This document shows positions 1 through 7,527 of a stretch of 18,816 nt of DNA, in pieces. The position numbers and the translations under genes were made by a program. The notes under the pieces were generated by a model. It made no database searches. It was not told the origin of the DNA and saw nothing but the letters and a program-made list of their open reading frames with translations. The stretch spans positions 1 to 18,816 of the forward strand of contig JAASTF010000032.1 in assembly GCA_021767525.1 (NCBI GenBank), in the 5' to 3' direction. Within the stretch, counting starts at the first letter, position 1. Each line of letters begins with the position of its first letter. The stretch is from Paracoccaceae bacterium. Its GTDB lineage: Bacteria; Pseudomonadota; Alphaproteobacteria; Rhodobacterales; Rhodobacteraceae.

Positions 1-682
1 TCCACGCCATCGACTGGTCGCTGTGCTGGCTGTCGGCATCGTGCGGGCCGAACATCATCAGCGACGGCCACCACCAGCGATTCAGCGCGTCCTGCGCCAT
101 TTCCTTTTGCGCGGGCGTGCCCTGGGCCAGGGTCATCACGATTTCATAGCCCTGGCGCTGGTGGAACGATTCCTCTTTGCAGACGCGGATCATCGCGCGG
201 GCATAGGGCCCGAAGGAACACCGGCACAGCGGGATCTGGTTCATGATCGCCGCGCCGTCGACCAGCCAGCCGATGATGCCGATATCGGCCCAGGTCAGCG
301 TGGGATAGTTGAAGATCGACGAATACTTGGCCTTGCCCGACAGCAGCTCTTCGGTCATCTGCTCGCGGCTGACGCCCAGGGTTTCGGCCGCCGAATACAG
401 ATACAGGCCATGCCCGCCCTCGTCCTGCACCTTGGCCAGCAGCGCGGCCTTGCGGCGCAGGCTGGGGGCGCGGGTGATCCAGTTGCCCTCGGGCAGCATA
501 CCAACGATTTCGGAATGCGCGTGCTGGCCGATCTGGCGCACCAGCGTGCGGCGATAGCCGGCGGGCATCGGGTCGTTCGGTTCGATCTTTTCCTCGGCGT
601 CGATTCGTTTCTGGAACGCATCCAGAAATTCCGGTGTTTCCGTGGTGCTGCCGTCAGCACCGATCAGGCCCTGGCTGTACAT
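1..682 (-). CDS. paaA: Phenylacetyl-CoA epoxidase subunit A (5' part; 3' end outside window)
   Basis: PaaA is the catalytic subunit of the multicomponent oxygenase that forms the 1,2-epoxide of phenylacetyl-CoA in aerobic phenylacetate breakdown. The first 227 residues are present and the gene runs off the left edge; family members are roughly 310-330 residues. Seen: ferritin-like diiron motifs, with E58, E88-x-x-H91 (DEGGHG) and E171-x-x-H174 (EESFH), and the conserved FGPHDADS stretch near residue 211. The start ATG at 682-680 follows an AGGTGGAGCC ribosome site. Known paa operons continue as paaBCDE, which would lie to the left of this window. A promoter and inverted repeat lie immediately upstream (709-751). 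Identity is firm; only the downstream operon is inferred. Confidence 0.95.
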   Translation of the reverse strand, partial: MYSQGLIGADGSTTETPEFLDAFQKRIDAEEKIEPNDPMPAGYRRTLVRQIGQHAHSEIVGMLPEGNWITRAPSLRRKAALLAKVQDEGGHGLYLYSAAETLGVSREQMTEELLSGKAKYSSIFNYPTLTWADIGIIGWLVDGAAIMNQIPLCRCSFGPYARAMIRVCKEESFHQRQGYEIVMTLAQGTPAQKEMAQDALNRWWWPSLMMFGPHDADSQHSDQSMAW

Positions 683-708
683 GGCTGGCTCCACCTGTCG
701 CTTAACCT

Positions 709-736
709 GTTATAAGTTACAAAAACGCCCACTCAA
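709..736 (-). promoter_or_regulatory. Candidate sigma70 promoter of paaA
   Basis: Read on the minus strand there is TTGAGT (736-731), a 16-bp spacer, then TATAAC (714-709), 27 bp ahead of the paaA start. The -10 matches five of six consensus bases and the -35 matches four. The position fits a short leader containing the ribosome site. This is a visual match only. Confidence 0.55.
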
Positions 737-751
737 AGTGATTTTTGTAAC
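716..751. promoter_or_regulatory. Perfect inverted repeat across the paaA promoter, probable operator
   Basis: GTTACAAAAA (716-725) and its exact reverse complement TTTTTGTAAC (742-751) are separated by 16 bp. One arm lies between the -35 and -10 of the candidate paaA promoter and the other lies just upstream of the -35. A smaller repeat, CACT-CAA-AGTG (730-740), sits in the middle. This arrangement suits a dimeric repressor. Phenylacetate operons are commonly controlled by PaaX (GntR-like) or PaaR (TetR) proteins; which protein binds here cannot be told from the window. Confidence 0.6.
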
Positions 752-788
752 ACTTGCCCCCGGCGCCGCCCTAACCCATTTATCATGC

Positions 789-1646
789 ATGGAAAAAATC
801 ATGCTTTCGTTTGGCCACGGTTATGTGGCGCAGGCGCTTGCGCCGATCCTGCTGGCGCGGGGTTTCACGATCTATGGCACCACGCGAAACGCAAGCAAAA
901 CCAACGACTTGCGCGATCAGGGCGTGCAGCCGCTGCTGTGGGGGCAGGATGACATCGCGGCGGTGGTCGGGCGCGCGACTCATATCCTGTCTTCCGTTGC
1001 GCCGGGCGATGACGACGACCCGGTGCTGGCGCAGTATGGGCAGGAAATCGCCCAGCGCGCCCAATCGCTCGACTGGGTGGGGTATCTGTCGACCACCGGC
1101 GTTTACGGCGATCACGATGGCGGCTGGGTCGACGAATCCACGCCGCTGACCCCGGGCACCAAGCGCGGCGCGGCGCGGGTGCGGGCCGAAAGCGCGTGGG
1201 CTGCCATCCCCGGCCTGCCGTTGCACATCTTTCGCCTGGCCGGCATTTACGGGTCGGGGCGTGGCCCGTTCGAAAAGGTGCGCAACGGCACCGCCCGCCG
1301 GATCATCAAGCCCGGCCAGGTCTTTTCCCGAACGCATGTGGACGACATCGCGCAGGTGCTGGCGGCCTCGATCGCGCGGCCAAACCCGGGCGCGGTCTAC
1401 AATGTCTGCGACGACGATCCCGCCCCGCCGCAGGATGTGATCGCCCATGCGGCCAAGCTGCTGGACATACCCCTGCCCCCCGCCGTCGATTTCGATCAGG
1501 CCGACCTGTCGCCGATGGCGCGCAGTTTCTATTCCGAATCGAAACGCGTCGACAACAGCCGCATCAAGTACGAGCTGGGCGTGACCCTACGCTATCCCAC
1601 CTACCGCGAGGGGCTGGCGGCGATCCTTGCGGTCGAGGGGCGGTGA
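789..1646 (+). CDS. SDR-superfamily NAD(P)-binding epimerase/reductase, YeeZ-like
   Basis: A 285-residue extended-SDR-type protein. Seen: an N-terminal dinucleotide-binding GHGYVAQAL loop right after the first strand, a STTGVYGDHDGGWVDE stretch typical of NAD-dependent epimerase-like proteins, and FRLAGIYGSGRGPFEK and THVDDIAQVL motifs in the second half. The usual YxxxK pair is not evident, so the reaction and substrate are unknown. The reading frame is open further upstream, but the conserved core begins at once after this ATG. There is no clear ribosome site; an ATG at 801 with GGA seven bases upstream is an alternative start. Its stop overlaps the start of the ExoD gene (TGATG), which suggests translational coupling. 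Confidence 0.85.
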   Translation: MEKIMLSFGHGYVAQALAPILLARGFTIYGTTRNASKTNDLRDQGVQPLLWGQDDIAAVVGRATHILSSVAPGDDDDPVLAQYGQEIAQRAQSLDWVGYLSTTGVYGDHDGGWVDESTPLTPGTKRGAARVRAESAWAAIPGLPLHIFRLAGIYGSGRGPFEKVRNGTARRIIKPGQVFSRTHVDDIAQVLAASIARPNPGAVYNVCDDDPAPPQDVIAHAAKLLDIPLPPAVDFDQADLSPMARSFYSESKRVDNSRIKYELGVTLRYPTYREGLAAILAVEGR

Positions 1647-2239
1647 TGGCGGCCCCCGGCCCCGACAATCTGCGCGCGCTGCTGGACGCGATGCGCCCAG
1701 CCGAGGGCGAAAGCCACGTGTCGCTGCGCCAGATCGTCGGGCATATCGGGGACCGGTCGTTTTCGGCGCTGATCCTGCTGGTCGGCCTTGTGCTGGTGTC
1801 GCCCCTGTCGGCGATTCCCGGTGCGCCGACGGTGGGTATGGTGGTTATCGTAGTGGTCACGACCCAATACCTGGTCGGGCGCGATCACCTGTGGTTGCCT
1901 GGGTTGTTGCTGGATCGTTCGCTGCCGCGCGACAAGCTGAACCGGGCCATAGATTTCCTGCACAAGCCGCTGGGATGGATCGACCGCCGCACGCGGCAGC
2001 GGCTGTCTTACCTGACGCATCGACCGGTGAAATGGTTGGTGGTGCTGACGATCATGGCGACCGCCCTGCCCTGGCCGCTGCTGGAGCCGCTGCCGATGGT
2101 CACAAGTATCGGGGCCACGGCGGTGTCGCTCCTGGCCATCGGGCTGGTCACGCGCGACGGGTTGTTCGTGCTGCTGGGATACCTGTTCATCTGCTTTCTG
2201 AGCGTCGCACTGGCCCAGGCCTGGGAGGCGATCTGGTAA
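1646..2239 (+). CDS. exoD: ExoD-family exopolysaccharide synthesis membrane protein
   Basis: A 197-residue inner-membrane protein of the ExoD family, named after a rhizobial gene affecting exopolysaccharide production and alkaline tolerance; its molecular role is not settled. Seen: a soluble N-terminus of about 35 residues containing SLRQIVGHIGDRSFSAL, a hydrophobic pair rich in small residues (about 40-76, with SPLSAIPGAPT between), a basic cytoplasmic stretch (RRTRQR), and further membrane segments at about 128-145, 150-170 and 173-192. The start overlaps the stop of the preceding reductase gene. It is convergent with dxs, with only seven bases between the two stops and no terminator. Confidence 0.85.
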   Translation: MAAPGPDNLRALLDAMRPAEGESHVSLRQIVGHIGDRSFSALILLVGLVLVSPLSAIPGAPTVGMVVIVVVTTQYLVGRDHLWLPGLLLDRSLPRDKLNRAIDFLHKPLGWIDRRTRQRLSYLTHRPVKWLVVLTIMATALPWPLLEPLPMVTSIGATAVSLLAIGLVTRDGLFVLLGYLFICFLSVALAQAWEAIW

Positions 2240-2246
2240 CCTGCGG

Positions 2247-4172
2247 CTAGGCCCGCTTGCCCATCACCTCGACGTCCAGAACCTGCAGCACCTTGGCCTC
2301 GATATCCTGGGCACTCAGCCCGGCGGTGGCGTACATGTCTTCGGGGCTGGCCTGGTCGATGAAGGTGTCGGGCAGAACCATCGAGCGGAATTTCAGGCCG
2401 GTGTCGAACACGCCCTCATCCCCCAACAGTTGCGCCACATGGCTGCCAAAGCCGCCCACGGCGCCCTCTTCGATGGTGATAAGCGCCTCGTGTTCGGCGG
2501 CCAGTTGCAGCACCAGGTCGCGGTCCAGCGGCTTGGCAAAGCGCGCATCGGCCACGGTGGGCGACACGCCCCGCGCCTCGAGCGCCTCGCAGGCTTTCAT
2601 CACCTCGCCCAGGCGTGTGCCCAGCGACAGGATCGCCACGCGGCTGCCCTGGCGGATCATGCGGCCCTTGCCGATCTCCAGCGGCGCGCCCTTTTCCGGC
2701 ATCGTCACGCCCGAGCCTTCGCCGCGCGGATAGCGGAAGGCGATGGGCCCTTCGTCATGCTGGGCGGCGGTGGCGATCATGTGCACCAGCTCGGCCTCGT
2801 CCGCGGCGGCCATCACCACGAACCCCGGCAGGTTCGACAGGTAGGCGATGTCGAACGACCCGGCATGGGTCGCCCCGTCGGCCCCCACCAGCCCGGCCCG
2901 GTCAATGGCAAAGCGCACCGGCAGGCGCTGGATCGCCACGTCATGCACCACCTGGTCATAGCCGCGTTGCAGGAAGGTGGAATACATCGCGCAGAAGGGG
3001 CGCATGCCCCCCGCCGCCAGACCGGCGGAAAAGGTCACGCCATGCTGTTCGGCGATGCCAACGTCGAACACGCGGCTGGGATAACGCTCGGCCATCAGGT
3101 CCAACCCGGTGCCGCCCGGCATGGCGGCCGTGACGGCGCAGATGCGCGGGTCTTCGGCGGCCAGTGCGGTCAGCGTGCGGCCAAAGACGGATGTATAGCT
3201 GGGCGCGTTGCTGGGGGCCTTTTTCTGTTCGCCGGTCAGAACGTCGAACTTGGCGGTCGCATGGCCGCCATCGCGGGCATTTTCCGCCGGGGCGTATCCC
3301 TTGCCCTTTTTCGTCAGCACGTGGATCAGCATCGGCCCGGTGGCGCGCGCCTTGACCGTGCGCAGAACCGGCAACAGCTGGTCCATGTCGTGCCCGTCGA
3401 TGGGCCCGAGATACGAGAAACCCAGTGCCTCGAACAGCGTGCCGCCCACGGTCATGCCTTTCAGCAAATCCTTGGCGCGCTTCGCCCCTTCGCGGAAGGG
3501 CGGCGGCAGCAGGCTGACCGCGCCCTTGGCGGCGGATTTGAATTCCTGGAACGGCTCACCGGCATAGAGGCGGCTGAGGTAGGATGACAGTGCACCCACC
3601 GGCGGGGCGATGCTCATTTCATTGTCGTTCAGGATGACGAACAGCCGCTTGTTCAGGTGGCCCGCGTTGTTCATCGCCTCGAACGCCATGCCCGCGCTCA
3701 TGGACCCGTCGCCGATCACGGCGATCGCGTCGCCCAGACCGCTGTCGATGCTGCCGCCCAGATCGCGCGCCACGGCGAAACCCAGCGCCGCGCTGATCGA
3801 GGTGCTGGAATGCGCCGCGCCGAACGGGTCATAGGGGCTTTCGCTGCGCTTGGTGAACCCGCTGAGGCCGCCCTTTTGGCGGATGGTGCGGATGCGGTCG
3901 CGGCGGCCGGTGATGATCTTGTGCGGGTAGGATTGGTGCGAGACGTCCCAGATCAGCTTGTCGCGCGGGGTGTCGAAAATCGCGTGCAGCGCCACGGTCA
4001 ATTCCACCACGCCCAACCCTGCACCCAGGTGCCCGCCGGTTTCGCTGACGGCGCTGATCGTCTCGGCCCGCAATTCGTCGGCGACCTGGCGCAGCTGCCT
4101 GTCGGACAGGCGCCGCAGGTCGGCGGGCGCGTGGATCGTATCCAAAAGCGGGGTTTGCGGTCTGTCACTCAT
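2247..4172 (-). CDS. dxs: 1-deoxy-D-xylulose-5-phosphate synthase
   Basis: DXS is a thiamine-diphosphate enzyme that joins pyruvate and glyceraldehyde 3-phosphate to make DXP, the first step of the MEP isoprenoid pathway and a precursor for thiamine and pyridoxal phosphate. The 641-residue length is normal. Seen: GGHLGAGLG (H48), DVSHQSYPHK (H79), the ThDP/Mg motif GDGSMSAGMAFEAMN (from 154) with LNDNEMSIAPPVG, the GIAEQHGVTFSAGLA stretch of the transketolase core with its glutamate, and DRAGLVGADGATHAGSFD. The ATG at 4172 is preferred over the longer open frame because GGGAGGGG lies seven bases upstream and the extension would overlap ispA. It is the last gene of the group with ispA, xseB and the deacetylase-like gene. 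Confidence 0.97.
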   Translation of the reverse strand: MSDRPQTPLLDTIHAPADLRRLSDRQLRQVADELRAETISAVSETGGHLGAGLGVVELTVALHAIFDTPRDKLIWDVSHQSYPHKIITGRRDRIRTIRQKGGLSGFTKRSESPYDPFGAAHSSTSISAALGFAVARDLGGSIDSGLGDAIAVIGDGSMSAGMAFEAMNNAGHLNKRLFVILNDNEMSIAPPVGALSSYLSRLYAGEPFQEFKSAAKGAVSLLPPPFREGAKRAKDLLKGMTVGGTLFEALGFSYLGPIDGHDMDQLLPVLRTVKARATGPMLIHVLTKKGKGYAPAENARDGGHATAKFDVLTGEQKKAPSNAPSYTSVFGRTLTALAAEDPRICAVTAAMPGGTGLDLMAERYPSRVFDVGIAEQHGVTFSAGLAAGGMRPFCAMYSTFLQRGYDQVVHDVAIQRLPVRFAIDRAGLVGADGATHAGSFDIAYLSNLPGFVVMAAADEAELVHMIATAAQHDEGPIAFRYPRGEGSGVTMPEKGAPLEIGKGRMIRQGSRVAILSLGTRLGEVMKACEALEARGVSPTVADARFAKPLDRDLVLQLAAEHEALITIEEGAVGGFGSHVAQLLGDEGVFDTGLKFRSMVLPDTFIDQASPEDMYATAGLSAQDIEAKVLQVLDVEVMGKRA

Positions 4173-4178
4173 CTTGGC

Positions 4179-4193
4179 ACCCCTCCCGGGGGT
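4179..4193 (-). promoter_or_regulatory. Stem-loop enclosing the dxs ribosome binding site
   Basis: On the minus strand ACCCC (4193-4189) can pair with GGGGT (4183-4179) around the loop CGGGA. The Shine-Dalgarno stretch GGGAGGGG spans the loop and the 3' arm, so pairing would partly hide it, seven bases ahead of the dxs ATG. The stem is only five base pairs, so it may be weak. Confidence 0.4.
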
Positions 4194-4197
4194 TGGC

Positions 4198-5064
4198 TCA
4201 GCTTTCGCGGGCAATAACGAAGCGCGCGGCCTGCCGCAAGCATTCGGCCTCGTCACGGTAATCAGCTAGCGCATCGCAGGCCCGCGTCACCAAATCGGCC
4301 GCACGGCGTTTCGCCGCATCGAGGCCCAGCAGGCTGACGAATGTGGCCTTGCCGGCGGCGGCGTCCTTGCCCACGGCCTTGCCGGTCTTTTCCGGGTCGC
4401 CCTCGACATCCAGCACATCGTCGGCAATCTGAAAGGCAAGGCCAACGCAATCGCCATAGGTTTTCAGCGGCCCCTGGTCGGCGCGCGCCATCAGCGGGCC
4501 GGCGCAGGCCGACCAGGTTATCAGCGCGCCGGTCTTGCCGGCCTGCAGCTCGGTGATCTGGTCCAGACTCAGGGGGGTGTCGGCGGTTTCGGCGGCGATA
4601 TCCAGCGCCTGGCCGCGCACCATGCCGCCTGCCCCCGCCGCGCGCGCCAGGCTAAGGGCCAGATCGGCGCGCACCGCACCGTCGGGATGGCCGCGCGGGT
4701 CGGCGACCAGCTCGAACGCCAGGGTTTGCAGCGCGTCGCCCGCCAGAACGGCGGTCGCCTCATCCCATTGGCGGTGCACGGTGGGCAGGCCGCGGCGTTC
4801 GTCGTCGTCATCCATGCAGGGCAGATCATCATGCGCCAGGCTGTAGGCGTGCAGCGCCTCGATCGCGGCGGCGGGCCAGATCGCGTGGTCGGGCGCGATG
4901 CCATGCAGCCGCGCGCCTTCCATCACGAACAGCGCCCGCAGCCGCTTGCCGCCCCGGCTGGCATAGGCCATCGCGTCGGCCACCACGCCGTCATATTGGC
5001 CAATGGCCATGTCCAGATGCGCCTGCACCTGGGCCGCCACGTCCTGCCGCCGCTGGTCCAGCAT
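4198..5064 (-). CDS. ispA: Polyprenyl synthetase, farnesyl/geranyl diphosphate synthase type
   Basis: IspA condenses isopentenyl diphosphate with allylic diphosphates to give geranyl and farnesyl diphosphate, the branch point to quinone side chains, carotenoids and undecaprenyl lipids. The protein is 288 residues, normal for IspA. Seen: GGKRLR (38-43), the first aspartate-rich motif DDLPCMDDDDERRG (from D79), GDALQ (109-113), GGMVRGQALD, and the second aspartate-rich motif FQIADDVLD (211-219). The ATG at 5064 lies five bases past the xseB stop, so coupling is likely; the open frame upstream of it only covers xseB in another frame. Chain length cannot be fixed by eye, but context next to dxs and overall length favour C15. 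Confidence 0.95.
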   Translation of the reverse strand: MLDQRRQDVAAQVQAHLDMAIGQYDGVVADAMAYASRGGKRLRALFVMEGARLHGIAPDHAIWPAAAIEALHAYSLAHDDLPCMDDDDERRGLPTVHRQWDEATAVLAGDALQTLAFELVADPRGHPDGAVRADLALSLARAAGAGGMVRGQALDIAAETADTPLSLDQITELQAGKTGALITWSACAGPLMARADQGPLKTYGDCVGLAFQIADDVLDVEGDPEKTGKAVGKDAAAGKATFVSLLGLDAAKRRAADLVTRACDALADYRDEAECLRQAARFVIARES

Positions 5065-5069
5065 GGGGG

Positions 5070-5312
5070 TTACAGGCCCTCGACGGGCGTTGTGCCGTTG
5101 GGGTTGCCCTCGCCATCCAGCGTGATGGCGGCGACCTTTTCCTCGGCCTCTTTCAGCTTGGCCTCGCACCGTTTCTTCAGCGCGGCGCCGCGTTCATAGA
5201 GCGCGATCGAATCCTCAAGAGGCACATCGCCGCGTTCCAGCTTGCCCACGACCTCTTCCAGCGCGCGCATCGCCTCTTCGAAACTCATCTCTTCAACGGG
5301 TTTATCGCTCAT
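5070..5312 (-). CDS. xseB: Exodeoxyribonuclease VII small subunit
   Basis: XseB is the small subunit that joins XseA to form exonuclease VII, which degrades single-stranded DNA from both ends. The 80-residue protein has the family pattern: MSFEEAMRALEEVVGKLE, then GDVPLEDSIALYERG, then a charged helical tail (KKRCEAKLKEAEEKV). The remaining 14 residues are low complexity. Its ATG overlaps the stop of the deacetylase-like gene (ATGA), and its stop is five bases from ispA, so it is embedded in one translationally coupled group. xseA is not in the window, as is common. Confidence 0.95.
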   Translation of the reverse strand: MSDKPVEEMSFEEAMRALEEVVGKLERGDVPLEDSIALYERGAALKKRCEAKLKEAEEKVAAITLDGEGNPNGTTPVEGL

Positions 5313-6238
5313 GCGCCCTTCTCCTTCAGAACCTTCACATGGGCCGCCACGCTTTCGGCCAGTGCGGTCAGGTCATACCCGCCTTCCAGCACCGATACCA
5401 CACGGGATGCGCAGTGTTTCGCCGCCAGATCGCACAGATTTTGCGTAAGCCATTCGAAATCGTCGACCTCCCAGTTCAGGTTGGCCAGCGGGTCGGCGCG
5501 GTGCGCGTCGAACCCGGCCGAGATCAGCAGCAATTCGGGCTGATAGGCGTCGATGCGCGGGAACACCTCGTTGTTGTAGGTGGCGCGCATTTCCTTCCAG
5601 CCGGTCATCGGGTCCAGCGGCAGGTTCACGATCTGGTCATGCGCGCCCTTTTCGCTGCGCGCGCCGGTGCCCGGCCACAGCGGGCTTTGGTGGGACGAGA
5701 AGAACAGAACCCGGCTTTCATCCCAAAGCAGATCCTGGGTGCCATTGCCGTGATGCACGTCGAAGTCGACGATGGCCACGCGCGACAGGCCATGCACCTC
5801 CAGCGCGTGTTTCGCCGCCAGCGCGACGTTGCCGAACAGGCAAAAGCCCATATGCGTCTCGCGCTCGGCGTGGTGGCCGGGCGGGCGCGTGGCGACAAAG
5901 GCGTTCGTCACCTCGCCCGCCATCACCGCATCGACGGCCGCCACAGCACCACCCAGCGCGCGCCGCGCCGCCGCGACCGAGCCGGGCGACATATGCGTGT
6001 CGGCATCCAGCGCCACGGTGCCTTCGGCGGGCTCAGACGATACTATCTTGTCCAGGTAGGATTGCGGATGCCCGCGCAGGATCGTCGCATCCTCGGCCAG
6101 CGGCGCCTCGCGCCGGTCCAGCCCGTCGATATCGGCCAGGGCTGCGCGCACATGTTCCAACCGCGCGACCTGTTCGGGATGGCCGGGCGGTGTGATGTGA
6201 CCCAGGCAATCGTCATGCCAGTAAAGCGCGGTTCCCAT
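5309..6238 (-). CDS. Histone deacetylase-family (AcuC/HDAC-like) amidohydrolase
   Basis: A 309-residue zinc amidohydrolase of the arginase/deacetylase fold. Seen: RPPGHHAE with the active-site histidine pair H122-H123, the zinc motif DFDVHHGNGT (D160 and H162), GFDAHRADPL with the third ligand D244, and EGGYD near the C-terminus. Bacterial members act on acetyl-lysine, acetylpolyamines or other N-acyl substrates; the substrate here is unknown. The ATG at 6238 follows a GGGGAGAG ribosome site, while the longer open frame upstream would cross the petR terminator. It is the first gene of the group continuing to xseB, ispA and dxs. I know this order from other Rhodobacteraceae, so it is conserved rather than accidental. 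Confidence 0.92.
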   Translation of the reverse strand: MGTALYWHDDCLGHITPPGHPEQVARLEHVRAALADIDGLDRREAPLAEDATILRGHPQSYLDKIVSSEPAEGTVALDADTHMSPGSVAAARRALGGAVAAVDAVMAGEVTNAFVATRPPGHHAERETHMGFCLFGNVALAAKHALEVHGLSRVAIVDFDVHHGNGTQDLLWDESRVLFFSSHQSPLWPGTGARSEKGAHDQIVNLPLDPMTGWKEMRATYNNEVFPRIDAYQPELLLISAGFDAHRADPLANLNWEVDDFEWLTQNLCDLAAKHCASRVVSVLEGGYDLTALAESVAAHVKVLKEKGA

Positions 6239-6264
6239 CTCTCTCCCCTGTTTGCATCTTGCTG

Positions 6265-6283
6265 AAAAACTGCCGCTCGGCAG
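6265..6283 (-). terminator. Rho-independent terminator of petPR
   Basis: On the minus strand CTGCC-GAGC-GGCAG (6283-6270) is followed directly by TTTTT (6269-6265). A second small hairpin GTGCC/GGCAC (6294-6306) lies between it and the petR stop. It separates petR from the deacetylase-like gene, whose promoter must then lie in the remaining 26 bases or overlap this region, unless there is read-through. Confidence 0.65.
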
Positions 6284-6322
6284 GCACCCGACCGTGCCAC
6301 GGGCACAGGGGCTGGGCAAGGA

Positions 6323-7033
6323 TCAATCCGGCGCCAGCATATAGCCCGCGCCGCGCACCGTTTGCAGGTAACGGGGCTGTTTCGGGTCTTGTTCCAACTT
6401 GCGGCGCAGGCGCGTGATCTGCACGTCGACCGCGCGTTCCTGCGCACCATTGCCCCCGGCGCTGCCGCGGCCCAGATCCTCGACCAGCTTGGCGCGGGTG
6501 ATCGCCTCACCGGGTTGCGCGGCGAAGATGCGCATCAGCTGGCTTTCGGTGGCGGTCAGGCGCACGGGTTCGGTGCCATGCCACAGCTCGCCACGCTCGA
6601 TGTCATACCGGATCGGGCCAAGATGCAGCACCTTGGGCACGGTTTCGTCATGCTCGGGCTCGGGCATGCGGCGCAGAATGGCGTTGATCCGCAGCAGCAG
6701 TTCGCGCGGCTCGAACGGTTTGGACAGGTAATCGTCGGCCCCGGCCTCGAGCCCGGAAATCCGATCTTCGGTTTCGCCCTTGGCGGTCAGCAGAAGGATC
6801 GGCGTGGCCGAGGTTTCGCGGATCGCGCGGGTCAGGCTGACGCCGTCCTCGCCGGGCATCATCACGTCCATCACGATCAGGTCGAATTCCAGCCCCGACA
6901 ATAGCCGCCGGGCATGGGCGGCGTCGCGCGCGGCGGACACGAGAAACCCGTGCTTGATCAGGAATTTCGCCAGCAGGCTGCGAATGCGCTCGTCATCGTC
7001 GACGATCAGCAGATGGGCGTCCACATCACTCAT
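6323..7033 (-). CDS. petR: OmpR-family response regulator PetR
   Basis: A two-domain transcription regulator of 236 residues. The receiver domain has acidic residues D12-D14, phosphoacceptor D56 (VMDVMMPGEDG), T83 and K105 (LSKPFEP). The C-terminal winged helix has LTATESQLMRIFA, AVDVQITRLRRKLEQDP and the closing QTVRGAGYML. In Rhodobacter capsulatus PetR is required for making the cytochrome bc1 complex. Its ATG overlaps the stop of the MarR-type petP (ATGA), the same pairing known for petPR. No histidine kinase gene is present. The specific name rests on this pairing and overall sequence; the family call is certain. Confidence 0.88.
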   Translation of the reverse strand: MSDVDAHLLIVDDDERIRSLLAKFLIKHGFLVSAARDAAHARRLLSGLEFDLIVMDVMMPGEDGVSLTRAIRETSATPILLLTAKGETEDRISGLEAGADDYLSKPFEPRELLLRINAILRRMPEPEHDETVPKVLHLGPIRYDIERGELWHGTEPVRLTATESQLMRIFAAQPGEAITRAKLVEDLGRGSAGGNGAQERAVDVQITRLRRKLEQDPKQPRYLQTVRGAGYMLAPD

Positions 7034-7527
7034 GCGCCACTCTCCTTCAGGGCCTGGTAGCGGCGGCGCATGTCCGGGTCCATCATCGCCTCAAGCACCT
7101 GGCGGAACCCGGCCACCGCCTGCGGGCCCGCCGCGCGATACGCGGCGCGCATCCGCGCCCGTTGCGCATCGGACAGGCGTTGTTCCAGCGCGCGGCCCGC
7201 GTCGGTCAGATACAGGTGGCGTTCGCGTTTATCGCTGCTGCCGACCCTGCTTTCGACCAAACCATCCTCGATCAGGGTGCGCAACACACGGTTCAGAGAT
7301 TGCTTTGTAACACCCAGGATGGCCAGCAGGTTGTTGACCGTGGTGCCCGGCGCGCGATTGATGAAATGGATCGCCCGGTGATGCGCGCGGCCATAGGCCA
7401 TGTCGGCCAGGATGCGATCGGGGTCGGCGGTAAAGCCGCGATAGGCAAAGAACATCGCCTCGATCCCCTGCCTTAGCTGCTCGTCCGTCAGAAAGAGCAG
7501 GTTCTCACCGGTGGACGGGTCTGACAT
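7030..7527 (-). CDS. petP: MarR-family transcriptional regulator PetP
   Basis: A 165-residue winged-helix protein. Seen: a helical N-terminus (LTDEQLRQGIEAMFFAYRGF), a recognition-helix region with TTVNNLLAILGVTKQSLNRVLRTLIEDGLV, a wing with RVGSSDKRERHLYLTDAGRALE, and a helical C-terminus. This is the MarR layout. It is the first gene of a two-gene unit with petR and is divergent from ilvE. In Rhodobacter the equivalent gene is petP, a partner of petR in cytochrome bc1 expression. The ligand is unknown. It may bind its own promoter region, which carries a short inverted repeat. Confidence 0.88.
   Translation of the reverse strand: MSDPSTGENLLFLTDEQLRQGIEAMFFAYRGFTADPDRILADMAYGRAHHRAIHFINRAPGTTVNNLLAILGVTKQSLNRVLRTLIEDGLVESRVGSSDKRERHLYLTDAGRALEQRLSDAQRARMRAAYRAAGPQAVAGFRQVLEAMMDPDMRRRYQALKESGA

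Noticed and set aside
2430..3587. 385-codon open frame on the plus strand opposite dxs
   Set aside because: Antisense of DXS with shadow-type composition and no recognisable domain.
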